Shown piece by piece: positions 11,441 through 22,900 of a DNA stretch of 64,000 bases (its first letter is position 1; every line of letters begins with the position of its first letter). The notes beneath the pieces are model-generated. The model made no database searches. It was given only the letters and a program-made list of their open reading frames with translations, and was not told the DNA's origin. The DNA comes from Alentia gelatinosa (taxonomy: Eukaryota > Annelida > Polychaeta > Phyllodocida > Polynoidae): contig OX465584.1 of assembly GCA_950022655.1 (NCBI GenBank), positions 57,091,789-57,155,788 on the forward strand, written 5' to 3'. The position numbers and the translations under genes were made by a program.

Positions 11441-12940
11441 CCCCCACCCTTCGATTCATACCTGTCTACCTGCCTCCCCCCTCATAGTTTCCTACCTGTC
11501 TACCTGCCTCCCCCTTCATAGTTTCCTGCCTGTCTACCTGCCTGTCCGAACCTCATTTTTTCTTTCCTTTCTTCCTGCCTGCCTCCGCCCCCCTCATAGT
11601 TTCTTACCTGTCTACCTGCCTCCTTCCCCCCCCCCCTTATTGTTTCATACCTGTCTACCTGTCTCCCCCTCCCTCTTCTTATTTTACCTGTCTATCTGCC
11701 CCCCCCCCCCACCCCACCTCATTGTTTCTGTCTACCTCCCTGCCTCCCCCCTCATAGTTTCTTACCTGTCTACCTGCCTGCCACCCCCCACTTAATTGTT
11801 CCTGTCTACCTCCCTGCTTCCCCCCTTACTGTTTCTTCCCTGTCTACCTGCCTGATTCGCCCCCTTATTGTTTCGTACCTGTCTACCTGCCTGATTCGCC
11901 CCCTTATTGTTTCGTACCTGTCTACCTGCCTGCTTCCCCCCCCCCCACCTCATTGTCTCTGTGTACCTCCCTGCCTCCCCCCTCATAGTTTCTTACCTGT
12001 CTACCTGCCTGCCACCCCCCACTTAATTGTTCCTGTCTACCTCCCTGCTTCCCCCCCTTACTGTTTCTTCCCTGTCTACCTGCCTGATTCGCCCCCTTAT
12101 TGTTTCGTACCTGTCTACCTGCCTGATTCGCCCCCTTATTGTTTCGTACCTGTCTACCTGCCTACTTCGCCCCCTTATTGTTTCGTACCTGTCTACCTGC
12201 CTGCTTCCCCCCACCTCATTGTTTCTGTCTACCTGCCTGCCTCCCCCCTCATAGTTTCTTACCTGTCTACCTGCCTGCCACCCCCCACTTAATTGTTCCT
12301 CTCTACCTCCCTGCTTCCCCCCTTACTGTTTCGTACCTCTCTACCTGCCTGCTTCCCCCCTCATACTTTCTTACCTGTCTACCTGCCTGCCACCCCCCAC
12401 TTAATTGTTTCTGTGTACCTCCCTGCCTCCCCCCTCATAGTTTCGTACCTGTCTACCTGCCTGCTTCCCCCCCACCTCATTGTTTCTGTGTACCTCCCTG
12501 CCTCCCCCCTCATAGTTTCTTACCTCTCTACCTGCCTGCCTGCCTCCCTCCACCTAATTGTTTCTGTCTACCTGCCTGCCTCCCCCCTCATAGTTTCTTA
12601 CCTGTCTACCTGCCTGCCACCCCCCACTTAATTGTTCCTCTCTACCTCCCTGCTTCCCCCCTTACTGTTTCGTACCTCTCTACCTGCCTGCTTCCCCCCT
12701 CATACTTTCTTACCTGTCTACCTGCCTGCCACCCCCCACTTAATTGTTTCTGTGTACCTCCCTGCCTCCCCCCTCATAGTTTCGTACCTGTCTACCTGCC
12801 TGCTTCCCCCCCACCTCATTGTTTCTGTGTACCTCCCTGCCTCCCCCCTCATAGTTTCTTACCTCTCTACCTGCCTGCTTCCCCCCCCCCCCCCCACCTC
12901 ATTGTTTCTGTCTACCTGCCTGCCTTCCCCGCCCCCATCC
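11441..12940. repeat. C/T-rich minisatellite with higher-order structure
   Basis: Units of roughly 35-50 bases contain TACCTGTCTACCTGCCTGC, a poly-C stretch and TCATAGTTTC or TTATTGTTTC. A block of about 260 bases starting near 12279 recurs almost unchanged 339 bases later, and another recurs 231 bases apart (about 11784 and 12015). Long frames rich in CLPAC/LSTCL are translations of the repeat. Confidence 0.9.
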
Positions 12941-13029
12941 TATCATTTCCACCGTGTCACCCCCTCCCACCCACCCACCCACCCACCGACATGTCCCCGC
13001 ACCCACCTCCTGCCATCCGCCATACGGTT

Positions 13030-13404
13030 CCGGGTTTCCATTGCGTCATATGTTTGTGTCGCTTCTGAAATGAGCCCCCACCTCGGATAAGTCCGCCCGC
13101 GTGTAAACAGTTCTCGTCCTGCGATTATAAAATCTGCCGTTCCGGGTGACGCCGTGCATTCATGTGTGAACGTATCTTCTCAACCATACCGTGGCAGAGA
13201 GTCCCACCTCCGTGCAGTCTCCTGTAACGTTTTTCACACTCAGTCGAGCCAAACGTAGCACCAGAGACCAGTTAAACTGAGAAGGATCCATCACATATCG
13301 GAAGAAGGACTTAGATAGGGAGAGTGTATTCTCCACGCAGCCTTGGTAGCAGCCACTCTTGATTTGTACTCTCCTGATTTTAGGTGGGTAAGTTTGCATT
13401 GACG
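13030..13404 (+). other. Candidate 5' exon with splice donor
   Basis: Just past the minisatellite the sequence becomes complex and CpG-richer. It ends in TTAGGTGG followed by GTAAGTTTG (GT at 13388-13389), a strong donor. The last 64 bases are duplicated inside an H element at 13927-13990. No start codon context or protein match was found; a non-coding first exon is only one reading. Confidence 0.25.
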
Positions 13405-13655
13405 TTTTTCTTTCCTGGTTGCTTATTTATTGATTTAGGAAAGTTTCTTAATGAGGGAGATTGTTTGATATTCATAAATCCCCTGAGTTTTAGTTTAGTT
13501 GACCCCCGCCTCCTGAAAATGTCCCTGGGAGTGGTTCTTCTACCTCAGGACCTATGAGTCTAATTGGGTCATCTTATTAAGACCATGCATTTACTGCGCT
13601 GAATATAGGACAACGCTGAACTGGTAGTTACTGAGAGTTACTGCTTAAGCTCTTA

Positions 13656-14037
13656 AGCCTGTAAGACACCGAAATTTGTTCCCGATTCATCCCGACCATC
13701 GGCTCGGTGAGAGTCTGGAATAAACTTTCGGTGTCTAAAGACTATAAAGCCTATAAGACACCGACCCGACCGCTGTGCCCGATTCTACCTTTGCCCGACG
13801 GATCCGTCGGGTCTGTGACAATCTGCATCAATCGGGTCGGTGTACGCACTTCACCAACCCGATTTTATTGCTTTTCCCGACCTGTCGGGCATTACCACCG
13901 TGTCAGATATGACCGACTCTTCCCAACCTTGGTAGCAACCACTCTTGATTTGTACTCTCCTGATTTTAGGTGGGTAAGTTTGCATTGACGGCACAGAATC
14001 GGTAGAATCGGGCACAGCCGTCGGGTCGGTGTCTTAA
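13656..14037. mobile_element. H-family element with captured DNA
   Basis: A near-palindrome of about 80 bases (13656-13737) precedes the main element, bounded by CTATAAGACACCGACCCGAC (13751) and CGTCGGGTCGGTGTCTTA (to 14037). Internal CCCGACGGATCCGTCGGG and GCGTACAC-type motifs match the 48.5-50.6 kb copies. Between them, 13927-13990 is not H sequence but a copy of 13341-13404. Confidence 0.75.
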
Positions 14038-14121
14038 AGGCTTTAGCCAGTCCATGTACTCTACCTGTATTTTTTAAAATGAACCCCTGTAAAACCCTGG
14101 CCAATACCTGACCAGGTGTGT

Positions 14122-14452
14122 ATTAGAGGGAAACTATGTTCCGGTGAAAGGAAGTCAAAGTTACGAGGTAAGGCTTGGAAAAATTACTGCCCAAGGCCCT
14201 GGCCGCGGGCAGTAATTTTTCCAAGCCTTACCGAGTAATTTTGACTTCCTTTCACTGGTACTTGGTTTCCCTATTCCTATATACCTTCAAATGTGGTTTA
14301 ATAAGAGACAATCTGATTGGTCTAAATGTCAACCTTGGGTAGTATACGGCAACCTTGGGTAGTATACCAACCTTGGGTAGTATCAGATAGTTACTCCACC
14401 CCCCAGAGCGTGGTGTAAGCATAGAGTGTACAGCCATAGGTATATAGGAATA
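14122..14452. mobile_element. FB6 element, copy 1
   Basis: The hairpin (14122-14276) pairs AGAGGGAAACTATGTTCCGG with its inverted partner and GGAAAAATTACTGCCC with GGGCAGTAATTTTTCC. The adjoining module runs from TATTCCTATATACC to GGTATATAGGAATA (14452) and holds three CAACCTTGGGTAGTAT direct repeats. Non-autonomous. Confidence 0.7.
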
Positions 14453-14454
14453 AA

Positions 14455-15040
14455 TAATACATCCCGAAAACTTACAGTGGCCACTGGAGCCTACGGAAGA
14501 CAGGGACTTGTTTCCCTAGTAGATCCTCCAGGATAAATAAAAACTGGGGGAAAAAAAGTGTTCTAACAACTGAAGCCCAATACACATCTACCGATTTCGG
14601 TACATTGATGTACAGGAACGGTAATTTGTCTCAGGCAAGCCATCCTAATGGAGTCGGCCCCAGTCGGTAGATGTAGGACAACCATGGTTCAGCCAAGGAT
14701 TAGTGAAACCCCATCCTTGAGATGTTCTTTTGTCACTGACGAGTTGTCATTTAATGTTCCTAAATCGCTCACCAAAAGTTTATCAACATGTTACTAAATC
14801 CAGTTGCCGACAAAGGAACATTGGCAAATGGCCCCTAATTGAGTGGCCAACACAGGCCGAGGGGTTACGTGATTCGCAAGAAGTTCACTGACTCCTTTAC
14901 GATTTGGGAACTAATCGTTCAACCCTGAATCGCTAGATGCTGGTGTTAGACGATACAATACCTCCAGCGATATACGACATCCTGGACGATTTTATCCATT
15001 CAGTGTTGTATAACAACACAGAAGATGTTTTGTAAATGAA
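14455..15040. other. Unassigned sequence
   Basis: No repeat termini or exons are recognised between the FB6 copy and the GC-rich block near 15.2 kb. Confidence 0.4.
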
Positions 15041-15090
15041 CGTATATGTATGCAACACCTTTTATTAAGAGCTTTAGGTTACTCTTATCC

Positions 15091-15360
15091 TCATAACATC
15101 TTATGCTTCCAACACGTTATTTTACACAACACTATGGCACTAAAGACGATTCTAAGATACGTTTGTAGTTTATTCAGCGGCCGCCGCCGCAGGTCTTGTT
15201 CCACCGGCCAGATTTTCGCCTGCAGGACACCCGGTCTGCCGGCGGCCGCCGTACGGGCGCCGGCCTGGGCTAGCGCCTGGTTGATGGAACACTCGCTTTG
15301 CACATAAGCCCATTGTTTCCAGAGACTAAATATGTCAGAACCCGCAGTCATAAACTCCAT
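15091..15360 (-). CDS. Possible exon or small gene, unknown product
   Basis: An 89-codon frame starts MEFMTAGSDIFSLWKQWAYV and continues through a GC-rich Ala/Arg-rich middle. The GC-rich core (about 15175-15290) stands out from AT-rich flanks and contains NotI-type GCGGCCGC sites, as exons in CpG islands often do. The last roughly 20 codons are AT-rich and may be intron read-through. I do not recognise the protein and see no obvious donor. A plain CpG island is the alternative. Confidence 0.3.
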   Translation of the reverse strand: MEFMTAGSDIFSLWKQWAYVQSECSINQALAQAGARTAAAGRPGVLQAKIWPVEQDLRRRPLNKLQTYLRIVFSAIVLCKITCWKHKML

Positions 15361-15470
15361 TTCTTAAGGTGTGATTACTAATCTTCACTAATCCATAGAT
15401 CTCACTGAGAGCTTAATTACGCGAGCCACGCCTGACTAAAAGTAATTACAGGTATTCGCCCGTTGAGTCC

Positions 15471-15920
15471 TGGGGCCTGTTGAATAATCTAGTATCGTAA
15501 AAAAAAAAAACACAGATCCCGCCAGATCACCGTACGCACACAGTAGAAAGAATTGTACTCATAATCTAGGATCGTGCATGAAACTCTGAGCCCATTGAAT
15601 AACCTAGGATCGTAAATAAAGACCCTTTTCTGTACCTCATACAAGCGTTATCGTTTGATGATTTTGAAACTCGTTCGCTATGATAATATCAGCCGTCAAT
15701 AAGCTCGTCAGTAAGTGTTGAATAAAGTTGACCCACATCGTCCCTGGGTCTCCCTTGGCATACAGAAAAAGGCCTACATGTACGAGCCTAGATTATTAAA
15801 CAGACCCCAGTGACCGGCATATATATATCGGAATTATGATCCTGCCACAGTTATATATTTAAACCGGATTGATTTAGTGTTTGAAAAATAATGTACGATC
15901 CTAGATTATTCAACGGGAGT
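15471..15920. mobile_element. GGGGCCTGTTGAATAATC inverted-repeat element
   Basis: Left ends GGCCTGTTGAATAATCTAG (about 15473) and CCATTGAATAACCTAGGATC (about 15594) face right ends CCTAGATTATTAAACAGACC (about 15787) and CCTAGATTATTCAACGGG (about 15900). This suggests two overlapping or nested copies of one MITE family. No coding content. Confidence 0.55.
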
Positions 15921-15937
15921 CCCCTGGAGATTGTAAG

Positions 15938-16578
15938 GAATAGAGGGAAACTATGTTCCGGTGAGCAAAAGTTCAAACTTACGAGGTGAGGACCAGAAAA
16001 ATTACTGCCCAAGGCATCAGCCGCAGGCAGTAATTTTTCCAGTCCTCATCGACTAACTTTGACTTTTTCTTACCGGTACTTGGTTTCCCTATTCCTTTAT
16101 ACCTTCAAATATCGATAAAAATGGTTATTTCTTTACCTATGATAGCCCCAAGAAAAATTGCCACCCTTATAGAGTAACTGCAACAGCTATGTTTTCGTCC
16201 CAGCGCTCTTTATATCACATGGTCAGCCCAGGACAAAAACATCAGCCCGGGACGAAAACATCACCCTCACTACATGACTCATAATAACTTTTACTTTTGC
16301 TTACCGGTACTTTGTTTCCCTATTCCTATATACCTTCAAATATCGATAAAAATGGTTATTTCTTTACCTATGATAGCCCCAAGAAAAATGGCCACCCTTA
16401 TAGAGTAACAGCAACAGCTATGTTTTGGTCCCGGCGCTCTATATATCACATGGTCAACCTGGGACGAAAACATCAGCCCGGGACAAACACATCACCCTCA
16501 CTACATGACTCATAATTACTGCACCCCCAGCAGCAGTATGTAATTATAGAGTGTTCGGAAATGGGTATATATAGGAAT
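15938..16578. mobile_element. FB6 element, copy 2, with internal duplication
   Basis: The hairpin (15938-16097) is followed by a module ending GGTATATATAGGAAT (16577). About 231 bases of hairpin edge plus module are duplicated in tandem (16060-16290 and 16291-16520) with small differences. The duplicated unit includes ATCGATAAAAATGG and repeated GGGACGAAAACATCA motifs. Confidence 0.7.
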
Positions 16579-16762
16579 GCATTCTTACTACATCGCCAGG
16601 TAGTTAGGATCCTCCAACAGGGCTCAGTGGCTGGTTTCACTACTTAGAACGGATGCGAAACTTGACATTCAAGTTTGCTGATGAAATTATCCAGGGCTAA
16701 TTTAGGCCGTGCTTACCTCATGAAAAAATGTATACTGAACATGTCCTGATCGCTGATGATTA

Positions 16763-17025
16763 CAGGGATGCCAGTTTTCAATGTTTCCATTGAAATTCAT
16801 GTTTTCATTTTCTGAATAGAAATATAATTCCTCGTGTAATATTGATATACCAACTGCTAAATTACCCAATTCAATCACAGCCCATGATCCCCAACTGAAC
16901 CTCCCCACAGACCCATGTAAAAATTTGATCTTTCCCTTGATTCCCTACTATGTATGTAACTTGTAAGCCCTGTGTTACAATACAAAATATTTCAATGTTT
17001 TTTCTGACCCCAACTGGCAACCCTG
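16763..17025. mobile_element. M-family hAT-like MITE, copy 1
   Basis: Termini CAGGGATGCCAGTTTTC and CCCCAACTGGCAACCCTG are inverted. Interior ATGTTTTCATTTTCTGAATA matches the 37277 copy. The flanking bases do not give a clean duplication. Confidence 0.65.
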
Positions 17026-17231
17026 GATGAAGGCTACCCATAGTCGAAACTAGTAACTAGAAGGTTTACTTTGGACACTTTGTATTAGGCGGAGGATAAC
17101 ATGTTAAAGCCCAAGTCCACATGCTATTCACTGAGTCAGTATACGCTGTAGGTTATTATTGTAAATTGCACCATTGAAATACTGTAGCATAACAAACACC
17201 TCGGTCCTTTGCACAAACATACACAATTTTG

Positions 17232-17382
17232 ACCCGTTTCAGATACAAGTGGTCGTATGCCCTGAGAGGTTGAGGCGTAGTAACATCCGAACGCATGCGA
17301 GGATATTGCGTAGAGTCAACTCCAAGGAGCATACAACCACTTTTATCTGAATCCAGTCTGTATTGTTTGTATTTATTATCCA
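17232..17382. mobile_element. FB1 hairpin
   Basis: Arms CAGATACAAGTGGTCGTATG and GGAGCATACAACCACTTTTATCTG type sequences pair. The apex ATCCGAACGCATGCGAGGAT has GA facing GA (17289 and 17299). It ends TTGTATTTATTATCC, the FB1 terminal sequence, and leads into the 73-base array. Confidence 0.7.
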
Positions 17383-17478
17383 GATTTTCCTGACAAGTTG
17401 CGCACCGATATTAGTTCATTTAAGTGCCCACTATTTTTTCATATACACTACTTCTCCCGTATGCTCCGGTTTTTGCAG

Positions 17479-17990
17479 CTTTGTATTAGATGGATATATC
17501 AGTATGCTCCGGGTATGGTGTTACACACTCCTCATGTGTTTTCTATGGACACTTTGTATTAGGTGGATATATCTGTATGCTCCGGGTATGGTGATACACA
17601 CTCTCTATGTGTTTTCTATGGACACTTTGTATTAGGTGGATATATCTGTATGCTCCGGGTAGGGTGATACACACTCTCTATGTGTTTTCTATGGACACTT
17701 TGTATTAGGTGGATATATCTGTATGCTCCGGGTATGGTGATACACACTCTCTATGTGTTTTCTATGGACACTTTGTATTAGGTGGATATATCTGTATGCT
17801 CCAGGTATGGTGATACACACTTTCTATGTGTTTTCTATGGACACTTTGTATTAGGTGGATATATCTGTATGCTCCGGGTATGATGATATACACTCTCTAT
17901 GTGTTTTCTATGGACACTTTGTATTAGGTGGATATATCTGTATGCTCCGGGTATGGTGATACACACTCTCTATGTGTTTTCTATGGAAAC
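17479..17990 (+). repeat. 73-base tandem array from FB1 end
   Basis: Seven units start at 17479, 17552, 17625, 17698, 17771, 17844 and 17917, nearly identical, each with CTTTGTATTAGGTGGATATA and TGCTCCGGGTATGGTGATA. Read inverted, the unit matches the FB1 left arm at 35689, 46350 and 58505, so the array was built from transposon-end sequence. Confidence 0.9.
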
Positions 17991-19140
17991 TGTGTAGAAG
18001 GAAGTTTCGTTGACTGAATAGAGTTTGACGTTTTCCTCTGACACCACAGACTTTTTACATATACCTGTAAACAATACTGTGCTGTTGCCTACAACGAAAC
18101 ATCCCAATGATTCTACCTACCTTGAAATAATCTAAATCAGAATCCCATTCTATATGTGTCCTCATGAAACTAATGGTTAGACCCTGGTTAGCAAGGCTTT
18201 GGCCGGTAAACCCGTCTCTCAGTGGTGAAAACTCGGGGTCAGTGCTAGTTCACCTCAGCATGGCAGCTTACACACTGCTTCCGACAATTTAATTTGTAAA
18301 TTCATAACTCACATGTGGACTTGCCAAATATCAGGTCAGTTTTGACCCCTGGAGTGTAATTGGCTATACAGTATATACTATAATACAGACCTATGATTGT
18401 AACTACTTAGGCATGTAACTAGCCACAAATTGAAATATACTGGTGATATATATGATATTATCTTAGCCTTGTATAAAAGTCCTTAGGCTTAACATTAGGC
18501 ACTCCTACTCAACAGATTTGTTAGTACGGTAACTCATACTCAATGGCCGATAAACAGATGAATATTTCCAGGCTAAGACAAGATCAGAAACATATTCATG
18601 CTTGGTCTGAGTCCCCATTAAATTGACATTGAATCGAAACCTTCACAAATCCCATAGAACTTGTTGAGCAAGTTGAGCCTTCCATTGGCTGTGGATTTCC
18701 ATAATCATAAAAGTGGCATTATACTCGGCCATTATTACAGGGGAATAAGCAAAGTGCTCACAGAGGAGGGTGTAACATATACTCTGGTTTAGTTATCATA
18801 TATTTAAACATGTATATATATGTTAAAGTATACACACAGCTATCATTACTAAATATATATAATTATACTTAATCCCACTAATTTAGCTCACCTCCTGAAC
18901 CTATAGTTTCATCACTTCACAATTCTTTTTTTTAATTGATATAAAAAAAAAATAATTCATTAATTACACATCTGTGAAGTCATCATCACACTCTTTTTAT
19001 TACAACCCAACTCTTTTATTACAGTAGACAGTTTTGTTAGAATTATGTCAATACGAGGCTAACCCCCCAACCGCTAAACGCTGACGCTACAGTGTGAATG
19101 AAACAGTGTGAATGAAGAATTCAGGCAAAGTCGTCACTGC
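17991..19140. other. Unassigned, AT-rich, with FB3-like remnant
   Basis: An FB3-like remnant (18455-18600) has TTATCTTAGCC, CTTAGGCTTAACATTAGG and AGGCTAAGACAAGA. The rest is AT-rich with runs such as 18930-18960. No exon seen. Confidence 0.4.
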
Positions 19141-19147
19141 TGTCATC

Positions 19148-19685
19148 AGCCACTTTTCTCCTTCAACCCCAGCAGTGGTAAATTTACTGCTATATCAAAG
19201 GCCAATCCTTCTCATACCATGTCTGTGTGGTGTGGTGTACAGCCACTTTTCTCCTTCGCCCCCCAGCAGTGGTAGATTTACTGCTATATCAAAGGCCAAT
19301 CCTTCTCATACCATTTCTGTGTGGTGTGGTGTACAGCCACCTTTCTCCTTCACCACCAGCAGTGGTAGATTTACTGCTATATCAAAGACCAATCCTTCTC
19401 ATACCATGTCTGTGTGGTGTGGTGTACAACAACTTTTCTCCTTCACCCCCAGCAGTGGTAGATTTACTGCTATATCAAAGGCCAAGCCTTCTCATACCAT
19501 GTCTATGTGGTGTGGGAAGTAAAAGAACTCTCAACTCAGTAAAAGTGTAGGGGTGAGATTTCTACCTACATTCATTACATAGATTCGATCACCATCCTTG
19601 TGGTGTAAAAGAGCCTTGAGAAAGTCTGGTAAGAACCTGCAGTGGTTAACTGGACTTTAAATCAAACCAACCAACCAATCATCAA
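19148..19685 (+). mobile_element. SINE copy with four core repeats
   Basis: Four 93-base units (19148, 19241, 19334, 19427) carry AGCAGTGGTAGATTTACTGC and TGTGTGGTGTGGTGTA. They are followed by the SINE tail: GTGTAGGGGTGAGATTTC, CCTTGAGAAAGTCTGGTAAG, GGACTTTAAATC and a CCAA-type simple end. The tRNA-like head is missing. Confidence 0.8.
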
Positions 19686-19879
19686 ATTCTCGCTTAGGGA
19701 CGTAATGTCACAGTGTCAACATCGCAATGACAGGAATGTTGTGAAACAAGTTACTATGGAGTTGACCTAGCTGTCAACAAACTGGGTTATCTTAGAGTTT
19801 CTGTGTATAATTTACAGAGAACACGGTTTCAACAAGTGTCTCTTCAGGCTTCAAGTTGAATAGTATGGAGAAACCAAAC

Positions 19880-20178
19880 AAGAGTTAGTCGTGTTGTTGT
19901 TTATCGCACAATGGCAAGATCGCGTATTACTGCGAGAGGCAAAGCCAAGAGCAGTAATACATGATCTTGCCGGAGTGCGATGAACAATAACACGACTAAC
20001 TCGAGTTTAGTTTAGAATTTATCCTACCCCGCCCTTCTAAATTACTTCTACATTAACAGATGATGTCATTTGTCAAGTGTATCCCACTAGAGCGATATTT
20101 TTCATTTTTCTGAACTCCAGATCGAATACAGTGACCCAATGTTAAGCCTATGGAGTTTTTGTATTAGGGGTAGCATAA
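19880..20178. mobile_element. FB2 element, copy 2
   Basis: The hairpin (19880-20012) pairs GTTAGTCGTGTTGTTGTTTA and GGCAAGATC arms. Its apex contains GAGGCAAAGCCAAGAG with facing GA at 19934 and 19949. The module 20028-20178 runs from TTTATCCTACCCC to GGGGTAGCATAA. The stem is unrelated in sequence to that of copy 1. Confidence 0.65.
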
Positions 20179-20650
20179 TGCTCCTTAGCACATGGTCCAG
20201 GTGTAGTTGACCATGCCACATTGGAAAACAAGTGTATTTTGTCAGTGGTTAGCCAGTTTTTCAGGTGAGAGGCTGGGGTGAGGAGCGAAAATAGAACTCA
20301 TATTTAGCGTGTATTTTTAGAGAAACCGGAAATAGATATTTATCCATGATCAGTCACCTAGAAATTTAGAATCATATTTAGCGAAGCATTGGGAACAAGT
20401 AAGGATTAGAAAGGACTCCTTTCACCTTGTAAAGACTTGTCAAGTAGAAAAGTTGAATTGTGGCAACCTGAAGTATGATGAGTATACAGTCAAGCGTTTT
20501 GAACATTATCTTACCTTGTCTATATTTCATACGAGGCTAGGTGTCAATTCATTCATTCATTCAAAAAAAAAAAAAAAAAAAATTATCTTACCTTGTCAAA
20601 AAAAAGGTATAACCAAAGGTAACGAACTGTTGTGTTATACATATAGAAAT

Positions 20651-21782
20651 AAAAATTTGCTACCAAAAATGTAAAAAAAGTGTGTTTAAGGTGATAGTGA
20701 ACGGATATTTTATCAGAAGCAGGCCATGATCCACAGGAACATCCAGGGCCTTACTTCGTCCTGGTTTTTTTTTTATCAATTTCTCATTCATCTCAGTGTT
20801 GTATGTGATTATCAGGGTATGACAAATAAGACAAGTATTTCAACATCGAATCGTGGGGTTTGATCTGGCCTAGAAAGTTTGAGAATTCTTTTCCCGATTT
20901 CCCCCACCTCCTTCTGTGATGGCTTTCAGCCCTGGGGAGAAAAATAGATTTATAAAAAATGTTTCTTTTAGGTTATCCATTGTAATTGCATCAAACTCTA
21001 CAACCTCAGCTTCATTTTGGTATCTAAACCATTCAGATCAACCATGTGGGTTTCTTTAACTATTTATTTAGACTGCGAAGACAACATCGGTGTCTGTATA
21101 TATATAACATAACTATGAATATCTAGAGCATGGAAACACAGGGTATGGAAATTCAGGGATGCAATGAAATTATATGAAATAAAGATGTTGGCGAGAACGA
21201 GCCTGTACCGAATAGGAAAAATTTGCTACCAAAAATGTAAAAAAGTGTGTTTAAGGTGATAGTGAACGGATATTTTATCAGAAGCAGGCCATGATCCACA
21301 GGAACATCCAGGGCCTTACTTCGTCCTGGTTTTTTTTTTATCAATTTCTCATTCATCTCAGTGTTGTATGTGATTATCAGGGTATGACAAATAAGACAAG
21401 TATTTCAACATCGAATCGTGGGGTTTGATCTGGCCTAGAAAGTTTGAGAATTCTTTTCCCGATTTCCCCCACCTCCTTCTGTGATGGCTTTCAGCCCTGG
21501 GGAGAAAAATAGATTTATAAAAAATGTTTCTTTTAGGTTATTCATTGTAATTGCATCAAACTCTACAACCTCAGCTTCATTTTGGTATCTAAACCATTCA
21601 GATCAACCATGTGGGTTTCTTTAACTATTTATTTAGACTGCGAAGACAACATCGGTGTCTGTATATATATAACATAACTATGAATATCTAGAGCATGGAA
21701 ACACAGGGTATGGAAATTCAGGGATGCAATGAAATTATATGAAATAAAGATGTTGACGAGAACGAGCCTGTTCCGAATAGGA
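20651..21782. repeat. 566-base tandem duplication
   Basis: 20651-21216 and 21217-21782 are near identical, with only a few substitutions and a homopolymer length change. Both start AAAAATTTGCTACC and end near CGAATAGGAAAA. The high identity implies a recent duplication or an assembly artefact. No credible coding frame. Confidence 0.9.
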
Positions 21783-21954
21783 AAACGATTTAACATTTCA
21801 TATCCAGGCCAAAAATGTGTCCACAAATTTCCCTGGCAATGCACAGAAAGTTGCAAGAAACAGAGAGGGAATGAATTTAAGGCTGAACTGTCAAAGGATG
21901 AGATGAGGTATGATTATTTATCTCATGAAGTGTAATATTTAACTAGGAGCAAAT

Positions 21955-22700
21955 AGAATGTTCATCATTGATGAATGAGCGTGCAATTATACATGAATAA
22001 CGATACACGAAAACAGGGTTTCATTTTAGGGAGCGTAAACAAACTGATTGTGGAAGTATATCAATGCAAAATAGTCCACCAAGGCTGCGCTGCATCTAAT
22101 GCCACACCTCAGCCTGCAGCATATGTAACTCATTAAATGGGATACAAATGCAGAGCTCATGCACTTTGATATTCAAGTCTGTACTGCTCTGCATAAAATG
22201 TAATGCAGTTGCTAAACAATGGGTTTGTCAATTTTTAAAGAGATATACTTCCAAAGTTTGTTTACACTCCCTTTTCCACTTTGCATATGACCATATATGG
22301 CAAACTCTGTTTCCGTGTATTGAAAGGTTTGGGTTACATTCAGTCTATGGATAGCTTTCTGTAACCCACTTTGACCCAGTCAACTTGCCATTTCTGTAAC
22401 TGCCTATCTTGGGTCAAAATATAGCAACCACCAGTGGGTCAGTGAGGTATTTCGGTCTTGAGTGATTGGTCATGGTCGGCTGGGCACACCTCTAAGACCC
22501 TGAGACACTGGCTCCCTGCTCTGTTCTCACTATCACAGTGAACAGCATGCAGATAGTAAAGGGATAGCTTTCTGGAAGCACACTGAAAGTTGAATGTGAC
22601 CACTCTAACCCTGACTCTTACCTCTAGATGATGTATTTAGCGCGTGCAAGCATGCTCTAAAAGAACTCATTTGGGGATCATGTCACAGATATTAGTCAGT
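21955..22700 (+). repeat. S interspersed repeat, copy 1 (interrupted)
   Basis: Matches 23445-23770 and 30985-31260 through GAGYGTGCAATTATAMATGA, TTGGGYTACATTCAGTCTAT and CTTGAGTGATTGGTCATGGT. Interrupted by a TA-flanked insertion at 22005-22318. Downstream it extends to a GTATTTAGCGCGTGCAAGCA-like segment. Confidence 0.65.
22005..22318. mobile_element. TA-flanked element nested in S
   Basis: Ends CACGAAAACAGGGTTT and, inverted, CACGGAAACAGAGTTT lie next to TA on both sides. The uninterrupted S copies join ATAACAAT directly to AAAGGTTTGGG, which supports insertion. About 313 bases, no transposase; Tc1/mariner-like by TA site only. Confidence 0.5.
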
Positions 22701-22900
22701 GATAGGATTGAGATAAATTCTGAACTGCACTCGATCCATAGCCACTGATAATACGCCATTCATTATGATTTGCTATGTAATCTCATTCTGATTTGTCTTT
22801 TGAGATTACTCAGCAACCAAAACCCATGGCATATTTTCAGTTGCTGTGGAGAGAACTATTAACAAACTTCTACACATACGATGGTAAACTGGGAACAAAT

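Noticed and set aside
12139..13090. Open frames of 309 and 152 codons
   Set aside because: They translate the C/T minisatellite (Cys/Leu/Pro repeats) and run in several frames at once.
14464..14530. Splice-like and promoter-like words in unassigned blocks
   Set aside because: Isolated consensus words are expected by chance and had no neighbouring exon or motif cluster.
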